This document shows positions 42,474 to 52,882 of a stretch of DNA of 64,000 bases, piece after piece (within the stretch, counting starts at the first letter, position 1; each line of letters opens with the position of its first letter). A model generated the notes under the pieces. That model ran no database searches. It was not told the origin of the DNA and saw only the letters and a list, made by a program, of their open reading frames with translations. The position numbers and the translations under genes are program-made. The stretch is taken from positions 1,364,001 through 1,428,000 of the forward strand of contig CBDANK010000004.1 in the NCBI GenBank assembly GCA_965197565.1, read 5' to 3'. The stretch comes from G963667675 sp965197565 (GTDB lineage Bacteria; Chloroflexota; Dehalococcoidia; Lucifugimonadales; UBA3495).

Positions 42474-45286
42474 CTAGACATTCATCCTGCCCTGTTCAGA
42501 CTGCTGCGCTTTGGCCTGAATCGTGGGCCACTCGGTGACCAGGTTGTTGAACATTACCGAGTTGCGGGAGTCGCCCTTGCGGTCGTAGTGGTTATAGAGA
42601 ATGCGGGCCAGTCGCTCCACCGACTCGGCATTGCTGCCCATCGCCCGATACACTTCTGCCGCACCCTCGGTGCCGCTCCCGCCTTGGCCTTCCAAAGTCA
42701 GGTGGTAGGCTATGCGGAAAGCGCCCTCCCACGCCGTCATTTCCCCCAGCCGGAGACGGCGGTCGGGTCCGTATTCTTCCAAGGGGAGAAGCTTCACTAC
42801 GCCTGCGGTGGCGGTCAACAAGCCGCTGCCGTCGCGTAGCTCTTCTACCGACACGTTCTTGGCCCGGGCCAGAACCTCCCCCTGGTCGTAACTGCCTTCG
42901 TTGAAGTCGTGTTCCCTAAGCCAATCGAGGCAGAACCGGGTCTGGGAGTCCAGGTCGCCCTGCTGCCGCTCGTCGTACTCGGCGATGACCCGGTTGATGG
43001 CCGCCAGTGCATCCCGCACTGTCACCCGCTCCCCGCTGATGGTCTCCACCCGGCGGTAACGGGAATAGACCTGCATCCCTGGTCCGATGGCGGCCTGGGC
43101 CAAGTCCACCGTGGGGATGTGGCCTTCATGGGTAAGCTGGTCTAGAGCTTTCGGCAACTCCGTTTCCAGCGCGTCCAAGAATTGGCGTCGTGTTGCGGTT
43201 TGTGCGTCCTCCGGGCGGGGGCGGCAAACTAGAACCACTGAAGATGCAAGAGAGTTGGAATCTATGGAGCGTGGCCGATTGGCTCATTCCGTTCGCATCG
43301 GCCACGTTCCGACTAGCTGGAATCCAGCGTTCACCAGTGCTGTTAACATGGTTTCCCAGCCAGTGGACGTTCTTCCCTCTCGTTGTTCGTCATGTTGCTT
43401 GTATGCGTAGAAAATCGATGAAGGGAACTCTAGGCTACAACGGTCCTTTACCAATGACAACGTCTTGCTCAGCAAGTTCTCGAAACGCGCACGTGAATTA
43501 TCGAACCGGGAGTGAATGGCGGTCATTTCCTCTTGTTTAGGTGTCGAAATTCCGGCGAGCAAATCTGGGTAAATGTCTCGTAACAGCGGGCGAAGCCATA
43601 CGTAAAAAAATCGGATAGGTCGGCATAGCTGATGTTGTCGTAGTAGGGTGGGTCGGTAACTATGACAGGACCATCTTGAGCATATATGGTAGTGGATGCG
43701 TCGGCTTGGTAGCATTTCCCACTGTTCACGCCAACAGTAAGGTTTCTCACAACTTCGGCTATCCACTCTATGTGTCCCATCCAATTCTGAGATGCGTCGG
43801 ACAAAGGGTTTGTTTCGGCGAAATCCCATACCATCTAAATGGCCTGGCGCGTGAAAACTCCCTCCACAAAGTGGAGGGAGTTTCGCCATCTGTTGAATTT
43901 AGAACTAGCGTTCGCTATCTTGCCAATGGCCAACGCTATGTAAGTGCGGACGGCATTGGCGTAATTCGTATCTCCTCCGTATTTCATCACCATTTCACCA
44001 ACTTCCATTAGTAGGTTGGTGAAGGTAGTCAACGCCAACAATTGCCGCTCTGTAAATAGCTGGTGCCATTCGATGAAACCGTATCTCTGTATCCTAAAGT
44101 CGGATGCTTGTTGGGATAGGCTACCGTTAGGTCGCCGAGGAGGTTCAGATGGTAAGGTTGCACGAATATGCTCATCAGTTGGTGACAGGAATAGCCGTTT
44201 TCTGTTCCCTTCGGCGACAACGGCGGTCATCAGCTCACCCATATTGCCGGCGCGAGCCTGCTCCCGGACGTACTCTAGGGGGACTGTGCTTCCGCAGGCG
44301 ACGCATGTTGCTCCGTTGCGATTAACCGTTCCCTTGGCAGGTACACCTTCGCTATGGTTTTGCACCTCAAAAGAAATGGTCTTAGCGACATGGTCAATAA
44401 CGGGCTTCATCCAGTGCTCATTGCCGCTCTTCTTTGACGCTTGGAAAGTCGTGGTTAAAGGCATTGCTACACCTCAGGCAGGGTTAGGGCAGGGGGCAGT
44501 GTGGGCCCAAAGCCAAGCAATGGCCGTGGCTTCGTCGTTATTGGGTAGCTTGGCCTTCGGGTAAAGGTTGCTGATACGGTCACAGGCCATTCCCTGGATC
44601 CGGCGGCCATAGTAGCGGATGTCATCGGCCAGGCCCGCCGCCCCTCGCCAGGCAACTTTCTGGGCCTTCTTACCCTTGCCGACGGTCATGCCCATGGGGT
44701 CGGCGTCGGGGTTCACCGGCGGGCAGTTGGCGAATTTGGGCGGGAGTTCGATAAGGGCCTTGGTAATCAGAACGGCCACCGGGTTAAGGTCGCTTCCCAC
44801 CGCCCGCATCCCCAACCGCTGGGCTTCCAGAGGGATGGAACCGCCGCCGCAGAAAGGGTCGTAGATGGGGAGGGCCTTGTCTCCCAGGTAGCGCAACACG
44901 GCATCCGGATTACCCAAGTCCAGCGGGGTTTCGCCCCGAGAGCGGGCCACGGAGCGCGCAATTTCCCATCTTGCCTCGGCCAGCAGGTTAGCGTCGTTGC
45001 TATTTTCCCAAACCACCAGCCGCTTGATGAGTTCATGGAGGCGGTCCCGTTCTCTCCGTTGTGTCTCCTCGTCAGGAAACTCTTCGGTGCAGTCAATGGG
45101 ATCGTCCACCATGCTGGCGAAAATCACGGCGCGGCAGGCTGCCAGAGGACGGCGTGCCCACCACAGGTGCAGGGTGGATGGATGTCCGTGGCGGATAGAC
45201 TTCTCCCTGGCCGACTCCCGGTTGATGTCGTCCAGGGGCAGGTCAACCTCAATAAGCTTCCTGCGGTAGGAAAGTTGGGTAGTCAT
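42474..45286 (-). pseudogene. DUF1156 adenine-specific DNA methyltransferase, broken
   Basis: A single gene of about 937 codons is split into five pieces. The N-terminal piece has the DUF1156 start, YDPFCGGGSIPLEAQRLG (SAM-binding) and CPNPA. Downstream frames carry TDPPYYDNISYADLSDFF and VVLVCRPRPE. Breaks are TGA at 44474-44476 (at a Cys of CPNPACG), TAG at 43835-43837, TGA at 43284-43286, and a one-base loss in the A7 run 43604-43610. The rest is well conserved, so inactivation looks recent. The middle 43240-44460 is less GC-rich than both ends. Confidence 0.85.
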
Positions 45287-45363
45287 GATTATTCCTTCAG
45301 CCTATTTTCCGGGCACTCTGATTCCGGCTTGGCCAGGATGACGGACCAGCGGCGGGACAGGTA

Positions 45364-45573
45364 TCAAGGATTGCCTGGCTGGTGTCGTATCTGCACCGTC
45401 CAGAGGCCGGGCGGCCAGCTATCCCATATAGTTGCGCTGCGGGCGATGAATTCAGCCTTTACATCGCGAGGCTCGTAGTCGTGGATGCGAAAAAGAATTA
45501 TGCCGTAGGGGCCGGCCTCGCGCAGCAAGGCGACAGCTCGCCCGGGCATATTTTCGTCGGCCAGTATTCTCAC
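45364..45573 (-). CDS. DUF5615-like PIN-type toxin with internal deletion
   Basis: The protein starts at GTG 45573, giving 69 residues. RILADENMPGRAVALLREAG matches the usual N-terminus of DUF5615 proteins. The next segment (GIILFRIHDYEPRDVKAEF) normally lies about 40 residues further on, after a D-x-DFGEL block that is missing. So a piece containing catalytic residues has been lost and the protein is probably inactive. It overlaps the DUF433 gene by 4 bases. Confidence 0.65.
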   Translation of the reverse strand: MRILADENMPGRAVALLREAGPYGIILFRIHDYEPRDVKAEFIARSATIWDSWPPGLWTVQIRHQPGNP

Positions 45574-45866
45574 TGGCCCCGGGCCCGGTCGGCCTCGTCC
45601 ATCCAGGCATTCAGGTCCGCCCATGTGAAGTTGGATAGCTTGGCGCCGGTGGCCTTGTAGCGGCGGCAGGCGTCGATGTCCTCCGGCGTGATATGCGGGT
45701 AGTCCAGGATGATACCGGCTTCATCACCGCCGGCTTCCAGCAGGTCGGTTATCAATTCTACGGAGATTCGAGTGCCTTTCACCGTGAGTTTGCCAGCCAG
45801 TATCTGCGGGTCTTTAACGATCCGGTCCTGCCAGTTGGGGTGTTCCTTAGCTTCAGGGGCAGTCAT
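45570..45866 (-). CDS. DUF433 antitoxin-like protein
   Basis: The 98-residue protein starts at ATG 45866, preceded by AAGGAGA 8 bases upstream. The DUF433 signature is DPQILAGKLTVKGTRISVELITDLLEAG, followed by YPHITPEDIDACRRYKAT. DUF433 genes usually pair with DUF5615 genes as toxin-antitoxin modules, as here. The pair is embedded between the ATPase and methyltransferase genes of the defence locus. Confidence 0.8.
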   Translation of the reverse strand: MTAPEAKEHPNWQDRIVKDPQILAGKLTVKGTRISVELITDLLEAGGDEAGIILDYPHITPEDIDACRRYKATGAKLSNFTWADLNAWMDEADRARGQ

Positions 45867-45946
45867 GGCGACGGTCTCCTTGGTTATGGGATATGGTTCC
45901 ATGCTGTTTATGGGCAGGGAAGTCGTCAATTCTGGCGGTGTGCTTC

Positions 45947-48900
45947 CTATGCGGAGTCGGACTCGTTAAACTCCAAGCCGAGTTGGGCGCTATTCTCGCG
46001 CACCGAGCGAATGATGCCATCGGAGAAGCCATCGGGCTTGCTGGCAGAGATGGTAATTTCCACAGTGATTTCGCCGCCGTCGTTGCTCAGATTGCGGATA
46101 ATCTCCTCCCGGAGAGCGTTGATGTCATCCAGAGATATATTGGCCCCGGTGGTCTTGCGGGCCACAATGCGGCGGGTGGGATGTACTGCGGGCTGGGGCG
46201 GCACATTCGGGAACAAGGTCGTATTAGTATTGTACGGAGCGCGTTCAACTGTATGGGCCTGGGTTGGGACTTCCGCCGGGAGCGCAGGGGGAGTTTCGCT
46301 CCTCTCCGCTTCCTTCTGACGGGCCGCCGCCTCGGGGCGGACCAAGAAACCCGGTCCAATCTGCCGAATAGCAAGCCCAGGGTCGGGCATAGGTTCATCG
46401 TAGTGCAACCCGTTGTATTTGTCCCCACTGTAGCCGTCGGCGTACCCGAAGGCCGCCTGCTCCACTCCATGCCGGATGCACTTTTCCAGGACCTCCCGGT
46501 TACGTAGCCGGTGCAGGTAAACGTTGGTCGTGAGCAGGTTCCACAGGTCGTCGACGCTGATGCGCTCGCTGGCGTCTTTCCGGTTCCAAATATATTGCTG
46601 CAACATGCTGGCGAGGGACGCTGGGGAGATGCTGTCCACCAATGCCTCGTCCTCAACGAACTTGTCGAAGGCGCTGCGGAAGATTTCGCCAGTGACCGGG
46701 GCATCGGTCTGGGCCTGGCTGAAGTCGTACTTGGCCTGTTGCGGGTCTCGCTGGAAGGGCTGCAAAATCCATCGGTAGGCGCGTACCAGGGCAGTTGCCA
46801 CGTTTTTATCGGCGTTGCTGGTTTCCGCCCTAGCTTGGCCGAGACGATTGCCGGTCAGGTTCGAGATTCTGGCCTCACCGTTGATTATGGAGTCCCAAGC
46901 CAGGTATTTTCTGGCCTCGCTCTCAAGTTCCGAATCTCGTCCCGCTTGGCAGTCAGGAATAGGAGAGTATTGCGGCGGAACCTGGGGGAGTCGCCCCGTT
47001 GCTCAAGGATTTTCAGGGCTTCCGGCGTCGCGGTGGCGTCAGGGCTTCCGGCGTCGCGGTGGCGTCATCGGCCGAACGGGTAGGCAGGGACAGGTTGGGG
47101 GGCAACACGACCAGCCGCACGGCGTCGGTGTCGGGTACATCGGCAGAATTGTTGGTGTAGAGAATAACGTCCGCCCTCCGGTTCCGCGCCTCCTCCAATT
47201 TCTTGGCAATATGGTCGTCAATGGCTCGTTGGCTGAGGACATTGGCCCGGTCGCTGGCGACCTTATTCAGGTTCTCCTCAGCATGGAAGTAGTACCTGCC
47301 ATCCGCGTGGTACAAGTAATAGAGGTCGCCGGTCATTCGGGCCAAGGCCTCGTTGTAACGGGCGTAGCCATGTCCTGGCTGAACAACTCCCAAATGGACC
47401 TGCCGGGGGTCTATGCCCCTAGTGGCGCCGCCACGGGCGCTGCCCAAGAACACCGTGCGCGCAATGCGCCGGGCCGCTCCCCCGACCTCGGAAAAGCGTT
47501 AGGAAGCCCTGTCAATGTTGTCGGTCCGGGAATTGTCGCTGTCCACTTCCGACAGGACGGGACCCCACTCGCCGGGCAGCAGTCGGTTAAACTCGTTAGC
47601 CAGCCGTTCGTCGCTGAATGGCAGGTTGCCCGGCATTATCAGCGGAGAGGGGTCGCTGCTCAGGTAGAGGCGGCTGACGCAGTCGGCCATCATCCGTAGG
47701 ACGCCCCGGGTGCGTTGGAACCCCGGTATGGATGACCAGTCGGAATAAAGCCGGTCAAATATCTCCGGGTGAATTGGGTAGCAAGCCTTCACGCGTTCCA
47801 GGTAGTTCCGCTCGGTGACCCCCTGAGGATATTCGGCCCGGTCGTGGGAATACATCCTAACGAATGCTTCGCAGGTCTGGTCCCTGGCTGCCGGGTCGGC
47901 AATCTCGTCGAACAGCCGGCGGCGCACTACCTCAAAAGCCTCGTTGACCGCCAGTGGTTCCCAAACCGCCTCGATGCGGCCCATCAGGCTGTCCAGACGG
48001 TCCGGCACCTCCGGGTCGTCTTCCTCAGTTTCCACACGTTCCAGCAAACTGCCCAGACGGTCCAGAGCCTCCGCGCCGACAGCACCGCCGGCCTCCACCC
48101 GGCTCTGGGGTAAGGTTATCACCAAGGAGACGGTGCCGCTTCGCCTAACTGATTGGGTCAAGGCCTGGATGAAGGTGTAGATGCTGTCCTGGGTGGGGCC
48201 GGCGTTGCGGACGTAGGCCACAGTTCATCAATCAAGATGACGCAAGGCCCAACGTGGTCGAACAGGGCGTCTAGCTGCCTACCTCCCGGAGCAGTACCCT
48301 GACGGGCGGCTTCACCAATAATGTCGTAACCTCTCTGACCGTCCAGTTGATAGGCCATGACACCCCAGAGAGTGTTGAGCGGGTCGCCCTTTTCCTGGGT
48401 CACCGTGGGGTCGGTTACGGCCAAGTAAGCACCGTCCAGCACGGCCACTTCGCCCAAGCCGTCGGGGTGTTCGTCGTAGCCCGCCTCCTCCAAAATGGCG
48501 CGTATTTCCTCGCCAACTCGGGAGCCGCCGCCTACCTGGGTGTTCAGCAGGGCGCCGGCGTTGCGCACCAGGTGGTAGAGGGCGATGAGGCTGTGGGTCT
48601 TGCCGCCGCCGAACCCGGTCTTAGTCTGAATAACCGGGTCGCCACCCTTCCCGGCTAAACGTTTCAGAGCGTTGACCAAAAGCGTGCGGATGCCAGGGGT
48701 TATGTAAGTATGATCGTAGAAGTCGATGGGGTTGCCATACTGGGTCGTGTCGGCTCGCCCGTCATACACTTGCTGCAGGTCCGCGGCAAACTCCGCCTGC
48801 TGGTAGCTGCCCTGAGCAACGTCCTGGTTGGGACGGATTACCTCCCGCCAAGGCTTGAGATTGGAAACCGAACGGGGCTGTTCCCCAACCTGTTGCTGGT

Positions 48901-49432
48901 TGTTCCCGGTATTAGGTTGAACTGCTGCACCGGCCCTCGGTCCGGCGTCGTCTTTGGCAGAAACGGGAGCTACAAGCCGTGCCCGGATGTCTTCCACCGC
49001 CTTCTTCTGTTCCGGTGTGTTGATGTTTCCCAACACGTTGGCGATGTGATAGATATGGACGCTGGCGTACTCGGCTTCCAAATCCTGGGCGCCGGGATGC
49101 GACACTTGATTCCGCGCCCGGCTGATTAGCCACAGTTCGCTCTGAATGGTCCGGTCATCGCCGAATACTTCGGAGAATACGTCACGCCAATGTCTCTGCA
49201 CCAGATGCGGGAAATCGTTGACGTCAATCACGTCCTCAATCCTGTATCCTTGACGCAACTTCTGATTCACCTCATCAACCCGCCGGTCTCCCAGGGCAGT
49301 GCTGATGGCCCTTTCTACCGTAGCACCGGGCACTCGTCTCAGACGGTGCAGTACGAACGGACGCATGGCGTCCCGGTAGATGTCAATGGCACTGGAAAGG
49401 GCGTCTTTATTAGGGCGAATTGTAGTCACCAT
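45947..49432 (-). pseudogene. DUF499 ATPase with Swt1-like HEPN N-terminus, broken
   Basis: A gene of about 1160 codons in pieces. Residues 1-110 look like a Swt1-type HEPN domain, with the R-x4-H motif RNQVSH. Next comes the Walker A GFGGGKTHSL and Walker B VILIDEL. The remainder is spread over further frames. Breaks are a one-base loss at about 48220, TAA at 47499-47501, a 26-bp tandem duplication 47015-47066 and a one-base loss near 46918-46926. Removing these rejoins a continuous DUF499 protein. Confidence 0.85.
47015..47066 (-). repeat. 26-bp tandem duplication inside the DUF499 gene
   Basis: The 26-base unit 47015-47040 is followed immediately by an identical copy at 47041-47066. Since 26 is not a multiple of three, it shifts the frame. 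Removing one copy rejoins the reading ...ATATPEALKILEQRGDSPRF, which fits the DUF499 family. Confidence 0.9.
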
Positions 49433-49546
49433 CGGATATGAGCCTCCGTTGCAACCATGCTGTTGTAGCTTCTTGGCTTCATCTCATATGTCCAGTATGC
49501 GAAGTTGAGCACACCATTTTACCGGTGCGGTTGTAACCCCGACCGG

Positions 49547-49972
49547 TCATTCCGTGACGATGCTGTCCAGGGTAACCACCGCGCCCCCGTGCTCCGTTTC
49601 CGCCAGCGCATTTACGAAACGGGCGTCTGCCGTTACCAATGTCGCTCCTATCCGATATGCCAGGGCAAGATAAACGCAGTCATATACCGGACGGTCCAGC
49701 GCCAAGGACAGGCGGACCGCGTCGGCACATATGCCTTCATCCCCGACCCAACTAACGGCCATCTCGGAAATGGCGGCAGCCAACACCCCGGCCCGGCTTC
49801 TCTCTATCTCTCCCATGCGGACTTTTCGCCACAACGCATTGCCGACCTCCGACGCCATCAGCCGAGGAGCGAAAAGCTCGTGACTCCCTTCAAGCAAGCG
49901 GTCTGCGGCACCGGAGTATTCCTCCTCGACAAGCCACTTGACGGCGACACTGGCGTCCACCACCAACCGCAT
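49547..49972 (-). CDS. vapC: VapC-type PIN ribonuclease toxin
   Basis: The 141-residue PIN-domain protein has the acidic residues VVDASVAVKWL (Asp6), ASEVGNAL (Glu) and VYDCVYLALAYR (Asp). C-terminal VTADARFVNAL completes the active site. PIN toxins cut RNA. Its start overlaps the end of the antitoxin gene by one base. It appears intact. Confidence 0.9.
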   Translation of the reverse strand: MRLVVDASVAVKWLVEEEYSGAADRLLEGSHELFAPRLMASEVGNALWRKVRMGEIERSRAGVLAAAISEMAVSWVGDEGICADAVRLSLALDRPVYDCVYLALAYRIGATLVTADARFVNALAETEHGGAVVTLDSIVTE

Positions 49973-50229
49973 TATGCGGACCTATGCCCGCTGTCGCGGT
50001 CTTCCCTGATCAAAACATGCGAGGAGGTTTGAGGCTGGTCTTCGGTTTGTTCCCGCAGACTCTTGGCCAAAGCTCGGAACGTCCTGACCTTTTCCGCTAT
50101 GTCGTCCTGGGCGGCCTGTTCTAGAATGTGGCGGACTTCGCTTTCCAGGGAACGATTGTTCTCAGCGGCGCGGCGCTTTAGTTGTCTAACGACTTCATCA
50201 TCCAAACGTCGCACATTAACAGTTCCCAT
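49972..50229 (-). CDS. vapB: VapB/FitA-type ribbon-helix-helix antitoxin
   Basis: The 85-residue protein begins with the ribbon-helix-helix pattern GTVNVRRLDDEVVRQLKRRAAENNRSLESEVRHIL (FitA-like), which binds DNA as a dimer and should repress its own operon. The C-terminal part (KVRTFRALAKSLREQ) presumably wraps the toxin. It lies upstream of vapC as usual. Confidence 0.88.
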   Translation of the reverse strand: MGTVNVRRLDDEVVRQLKRRAAENNRSLESEVRHILEQAAQDDIAEKVRTFRALAKSLREQTEDQPQTSSHVLIREDRDSGHRSA

Positions 50230-50266
50230 AACCTACCCCCAATTGATTGCTAACAATATGATAGCA

Positions 50267-50713
50267 TTATTCTAGCGGGGACGCCCCCGAGCCGCCGCCG
50301 TGGTTCCAGAGATGCCGGCCTGTGGCCAGACCGACTACTACGAAGAGTGAGTCCACGATGGGAAAGTAGACCATGTGCGAGGTTACGGCTTCCCCGGTCT
50401 CGCTGTCGGGATTCAAGGTCCAGAGCCACTCCCAGAAGAACAGCATGGTCAGCACGATGGCTCCGTAGTAGGTCATGCTGGTCCGCATGTGTTCAAGGGC
50501 ACTGGCTTTCGCTCTCCCCAGAGCGCATCTTCGCTGGTAGCTCGCGACCAGCGCCACAAACACCGCAACCGCCATGAACCAGTTCAAAATCTTCCAGATA
50601 GAGTACTCCGGGGACCCGTCGTGGTACACCGGCGTGAGTATGAGGTTGAGCGCCACGGCAATCGACGTCGCCACGAGAAAGGCTGCCAGAATTCGCTTTA
50701 CTATGTCTATCAT
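50267..50713 (-). CDS. Small membrane protein of unknown function
   Basis: Starting at ATG 50713, preceded by AAGGAGG 8 bases upstream, the protein has 148 residues and four likely membrane segments: ILAAFLVATSIAVALNLIL, FMAVAVFVALVASY, YYGAIVLTMLFFWEWLW, and FPIVDSLFVVVGLATG. I recognise no family. It lies between vapBC and the ankyrin lipoprotein gene and points the same way. Confidence 0.6.
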   Translation of the reverse strand: MIDIVKRILAAFLVATSIAVALNLILTPVYHDGSPEYSIWKILNWFMAVAVFVALVASYQRRCALGRAKASALEHMRTSMTYYGAIVLTMLFFWEWLWTLNPDSETGEAVTSHMVYFPIVDSLFVVVGLATGRHLWNHGGGSGASPLE

Positions 50714-50809
50714 TGCATGATGCCTCCTTGGAGTTGGCTTCTGGTTCAACTCTTCATAAGGCGAAGGTTATCGGAGTCCCGCCGCCCGCTGGTAAACGGA
50801 CTTGGGATG

Positions 50810-51789
50810 TTACTGGCCGGACTTACCGCCCTTGGTGCTCAGGTACTCCCTGAGAAAAGCCCGGTTCTCGTTGAACTCTTCCCGGTCTTCCTCGGAGATA
50901 TAGGGGTTGTCGGAGGCGGTGGCGTCCAAGGGAGTCGTTCCGAAGACGTTCTTCGAGTTCAAGTCCGCTCCCGACTCGACTATGAACACTCCCATCTCCT
51001 TGATGCTAAAGAAGGCTGCCCACTCGAGAGGCGATCCCTGGAACGCATCCCGTGCTCTGATGTCGATGTCCGCGCCGTTGTCTAGGAGAATCTTGGCGAT
51101 CTCCTGGTTGTTCTTCAGGACCGCCAGGTGCAGCGCGGATGCTCCAGCGGCGGGGAAGCCCGGCGGAATGAACGTCTCATTGGGGTCCGTGCCAACTCCA
51201 TGTGGTCCCGCGCTACGTCCGCGTTGTCCTGGTCTATCGCTTCCAGCAGGGACATGCTTGGATAGCCGGACTTGCCGCCCTTGGTGCTCAGGCACTCCCT
51301 GAGAAAAGCTCGGTTCTCGTTGAACTCTTCCCGGTCCTCCTCGGAGATGAAGGAGTTGTCGGAAGCGGTGGCGTCCAAGGGAGTCGTTCCGAAGGCGTTC
51401 TTCGAGTTCAAGTCCGCTCCCGACTCGACCAAGAACACCCCCATCTCCTTGATGCCAAAGAACGCTGCCCACTCGAGAGGCGATCCCTGAAACGTATCCC
51501 TTGCTCTGATGTCGATGTCCGCACCGTTGTCTAGGAGTATCTCTGCTATCTCCTGGTTGTCCTTCAGGACTGCCAGGTGCAGCGCGGATGCCCCGGCAGG
51601 GAAGTCCGGCGGAATGAACGTCTCATTGGGGTCCGTGCCGGACTCCATGTGGTCCCGCACTACGTCGGCGTTGTCTTGGTCTATGGCGTCCAGCAAGGAC
51701 ATCCTTGGAGGCTCCGGTCCGCAAGCGAATGAAGCCAGCAGAATTATTGGAATCAGAACTGCAATACTAATCGCAGCCCTCTCTAGCAT
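50810..51789 (-). pseudogene. Ankyrin-repeat lipoprotein with internal duplication, frameshifted
   Basis: The first frame begins MLERAAISIAVLIPIILLASFACGPEPP, a lipoprotein signal with lipobox LASFAC (in pieces: LLASFAC). It then has ankyrin-like repeats (SALHLAVLKDNQEIAEILLDNGADIDIRA; GADLNSKNAFGTTPLD). A second near-identical unit of about 445 bases follows. A one-base loss at about 51190, comparing TCCGGC with TTGGC, shifts frame at the same spot in the second unit. Frame continues in the second unit through 50810. Confidence 0.8.
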
Positions 51790-52084
51790 GGCTGTCTCCT
51801 GCCTTGAGCATCAGGGAGTAATCGAACGGACAAACCGTAATGGCGTCAAGACGAGGTTACTTGTAGGGTACATCCAGTTCAAGAGGGGGGCTTTTCAAGA
51901 ACCCTCCAGCGATAGTCGACTGGGAATACATCGCTGGCGTCTTCCCTTTGGAAAGCGGAAGATCACCTGCCGACTACCGGCGACAGTCACCGGCCAGAAA
52001 CCTTCAAGACCGCATCTCATCTGAGCAGTTACGAATTGACTTCAGCATTTGCCGTGGACACACTGTCTTGTCATACTTGCCAGT

Positions 52085-52882
52085 ATGTTACGACTTTACA
52101 TCGGCAAGAATCACCAGAGTGAGACCGTCCCAGTACAGAGCGTGTTCCGATTGGCAGGCAGCGACGAAGACGCTCTCACGTTTGGCTTGGGATTTTTGCT
52201 TGCCCACGACCCGATTTTCTGCGCCAAGCTGGTCAGGTCTTGCAGCATTACTCTGCCCAAAGCCTTCAAACGTAGCTACTCCATCCACTTACAGGAAGTA
52301 ACCGAACCGGGTTTCGGTCGCAGAGACATCGTAGTTGAGGCCGACGGGACTCGTATCGTCCTCGAGGCTAAGATTGGTGGCACTATACCGACTGCTCACC
52401 AACTCCTCAAGTATGCAGCTGAATGCAATCTATGGAATCGATACGCGACACGCGCAATCATTGCTCTCACTCAGGTCGAATTACCACCTGCGACGAGAGA
52501 AAAAGTTCGCGTTACACTTTCGAAACAGGGGGTCTGCTTCTACCACATGCAATGGCATCAGATCCTTGACCTTGTCATACACTATAAGCCTTCAGATGAT
52601 TCAAAGGTGTCTCGATATCTTTTTCATGAGTTCGAGCACTACAAAAAATGGTCCGAAGGGTTGTCCATGCTTCGCAAACGCGCCGAGGAAGAGGGATTTC
52701 TGAACGATGAGGTACGCCTCCTCTTTTTGGATCGCCCAATATGCATTAGGACGACACCATTGAGCAAGGCGAATTTCAATAAGACAGGGGCATCTAAGCC
52801 TATTCCTAATCAGATACCTAAAGGGTTCAGCTTGGGATTCGATGATCTGCTGAAACTTTCTAGAGTGCCAAGCTCAACCTGA
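52085..52882 (+). CDS. PD-(D/E)XK-fold nuclease-like protein
   Basis: The 265-residue protein starts at ATG 52085; the frame is open to 52049. A likely nuclease core is GFGRRDIVVEADG and TRIVLEAKIGGTIP, giving D(10-12)ExK. C-terminal sequence has no recognised domain. It is lower in GC than its neighbours (AT-rich codons). It may be a restriction-like effector. Its 3' end overlaps the relic Argonaute fragment encoded on the other strand. Confidence 0.6.
   Translation: MLRLYIGKNHQSETVPVQSVFRLAGSDEDALTFGLGFLLAHDPIFCAKLVRSCSITLPKAFKRSYSIHLQEVTEPGFGRRDIVVEADGTRIVLEAKIGGTIPTAHQLLKYAAECNLWNRYATRAIIALTQVELPPATREKVRVTLSKQGVCFYHMQWHQILDLVIHYKPSDDSKVSRYLFHEFEHYKKWSEGLSMLRKRAEEEGFLNDEVRLLFLDRPICIRTTPLSKANFNKTGASKPIPNQIPKGFSLGFDDLLKLSRVPSST

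Noticed and set aside
43284..43889. The full 201-codon frame as one protein
   Set aside because: Only its second half (from about 43610 onward in transcription) matches the methyltransferase; the first half is an out-of-frame reading of the preceding segment.
44474..44476. TGA at a cysteine position in the DUF1156 gene as a selenocysteine codon
   Set aside because: Two other stop codons and a frameshift break the same gene, so ordinary decay or sequence error explains it better. No insertion element was recognised.
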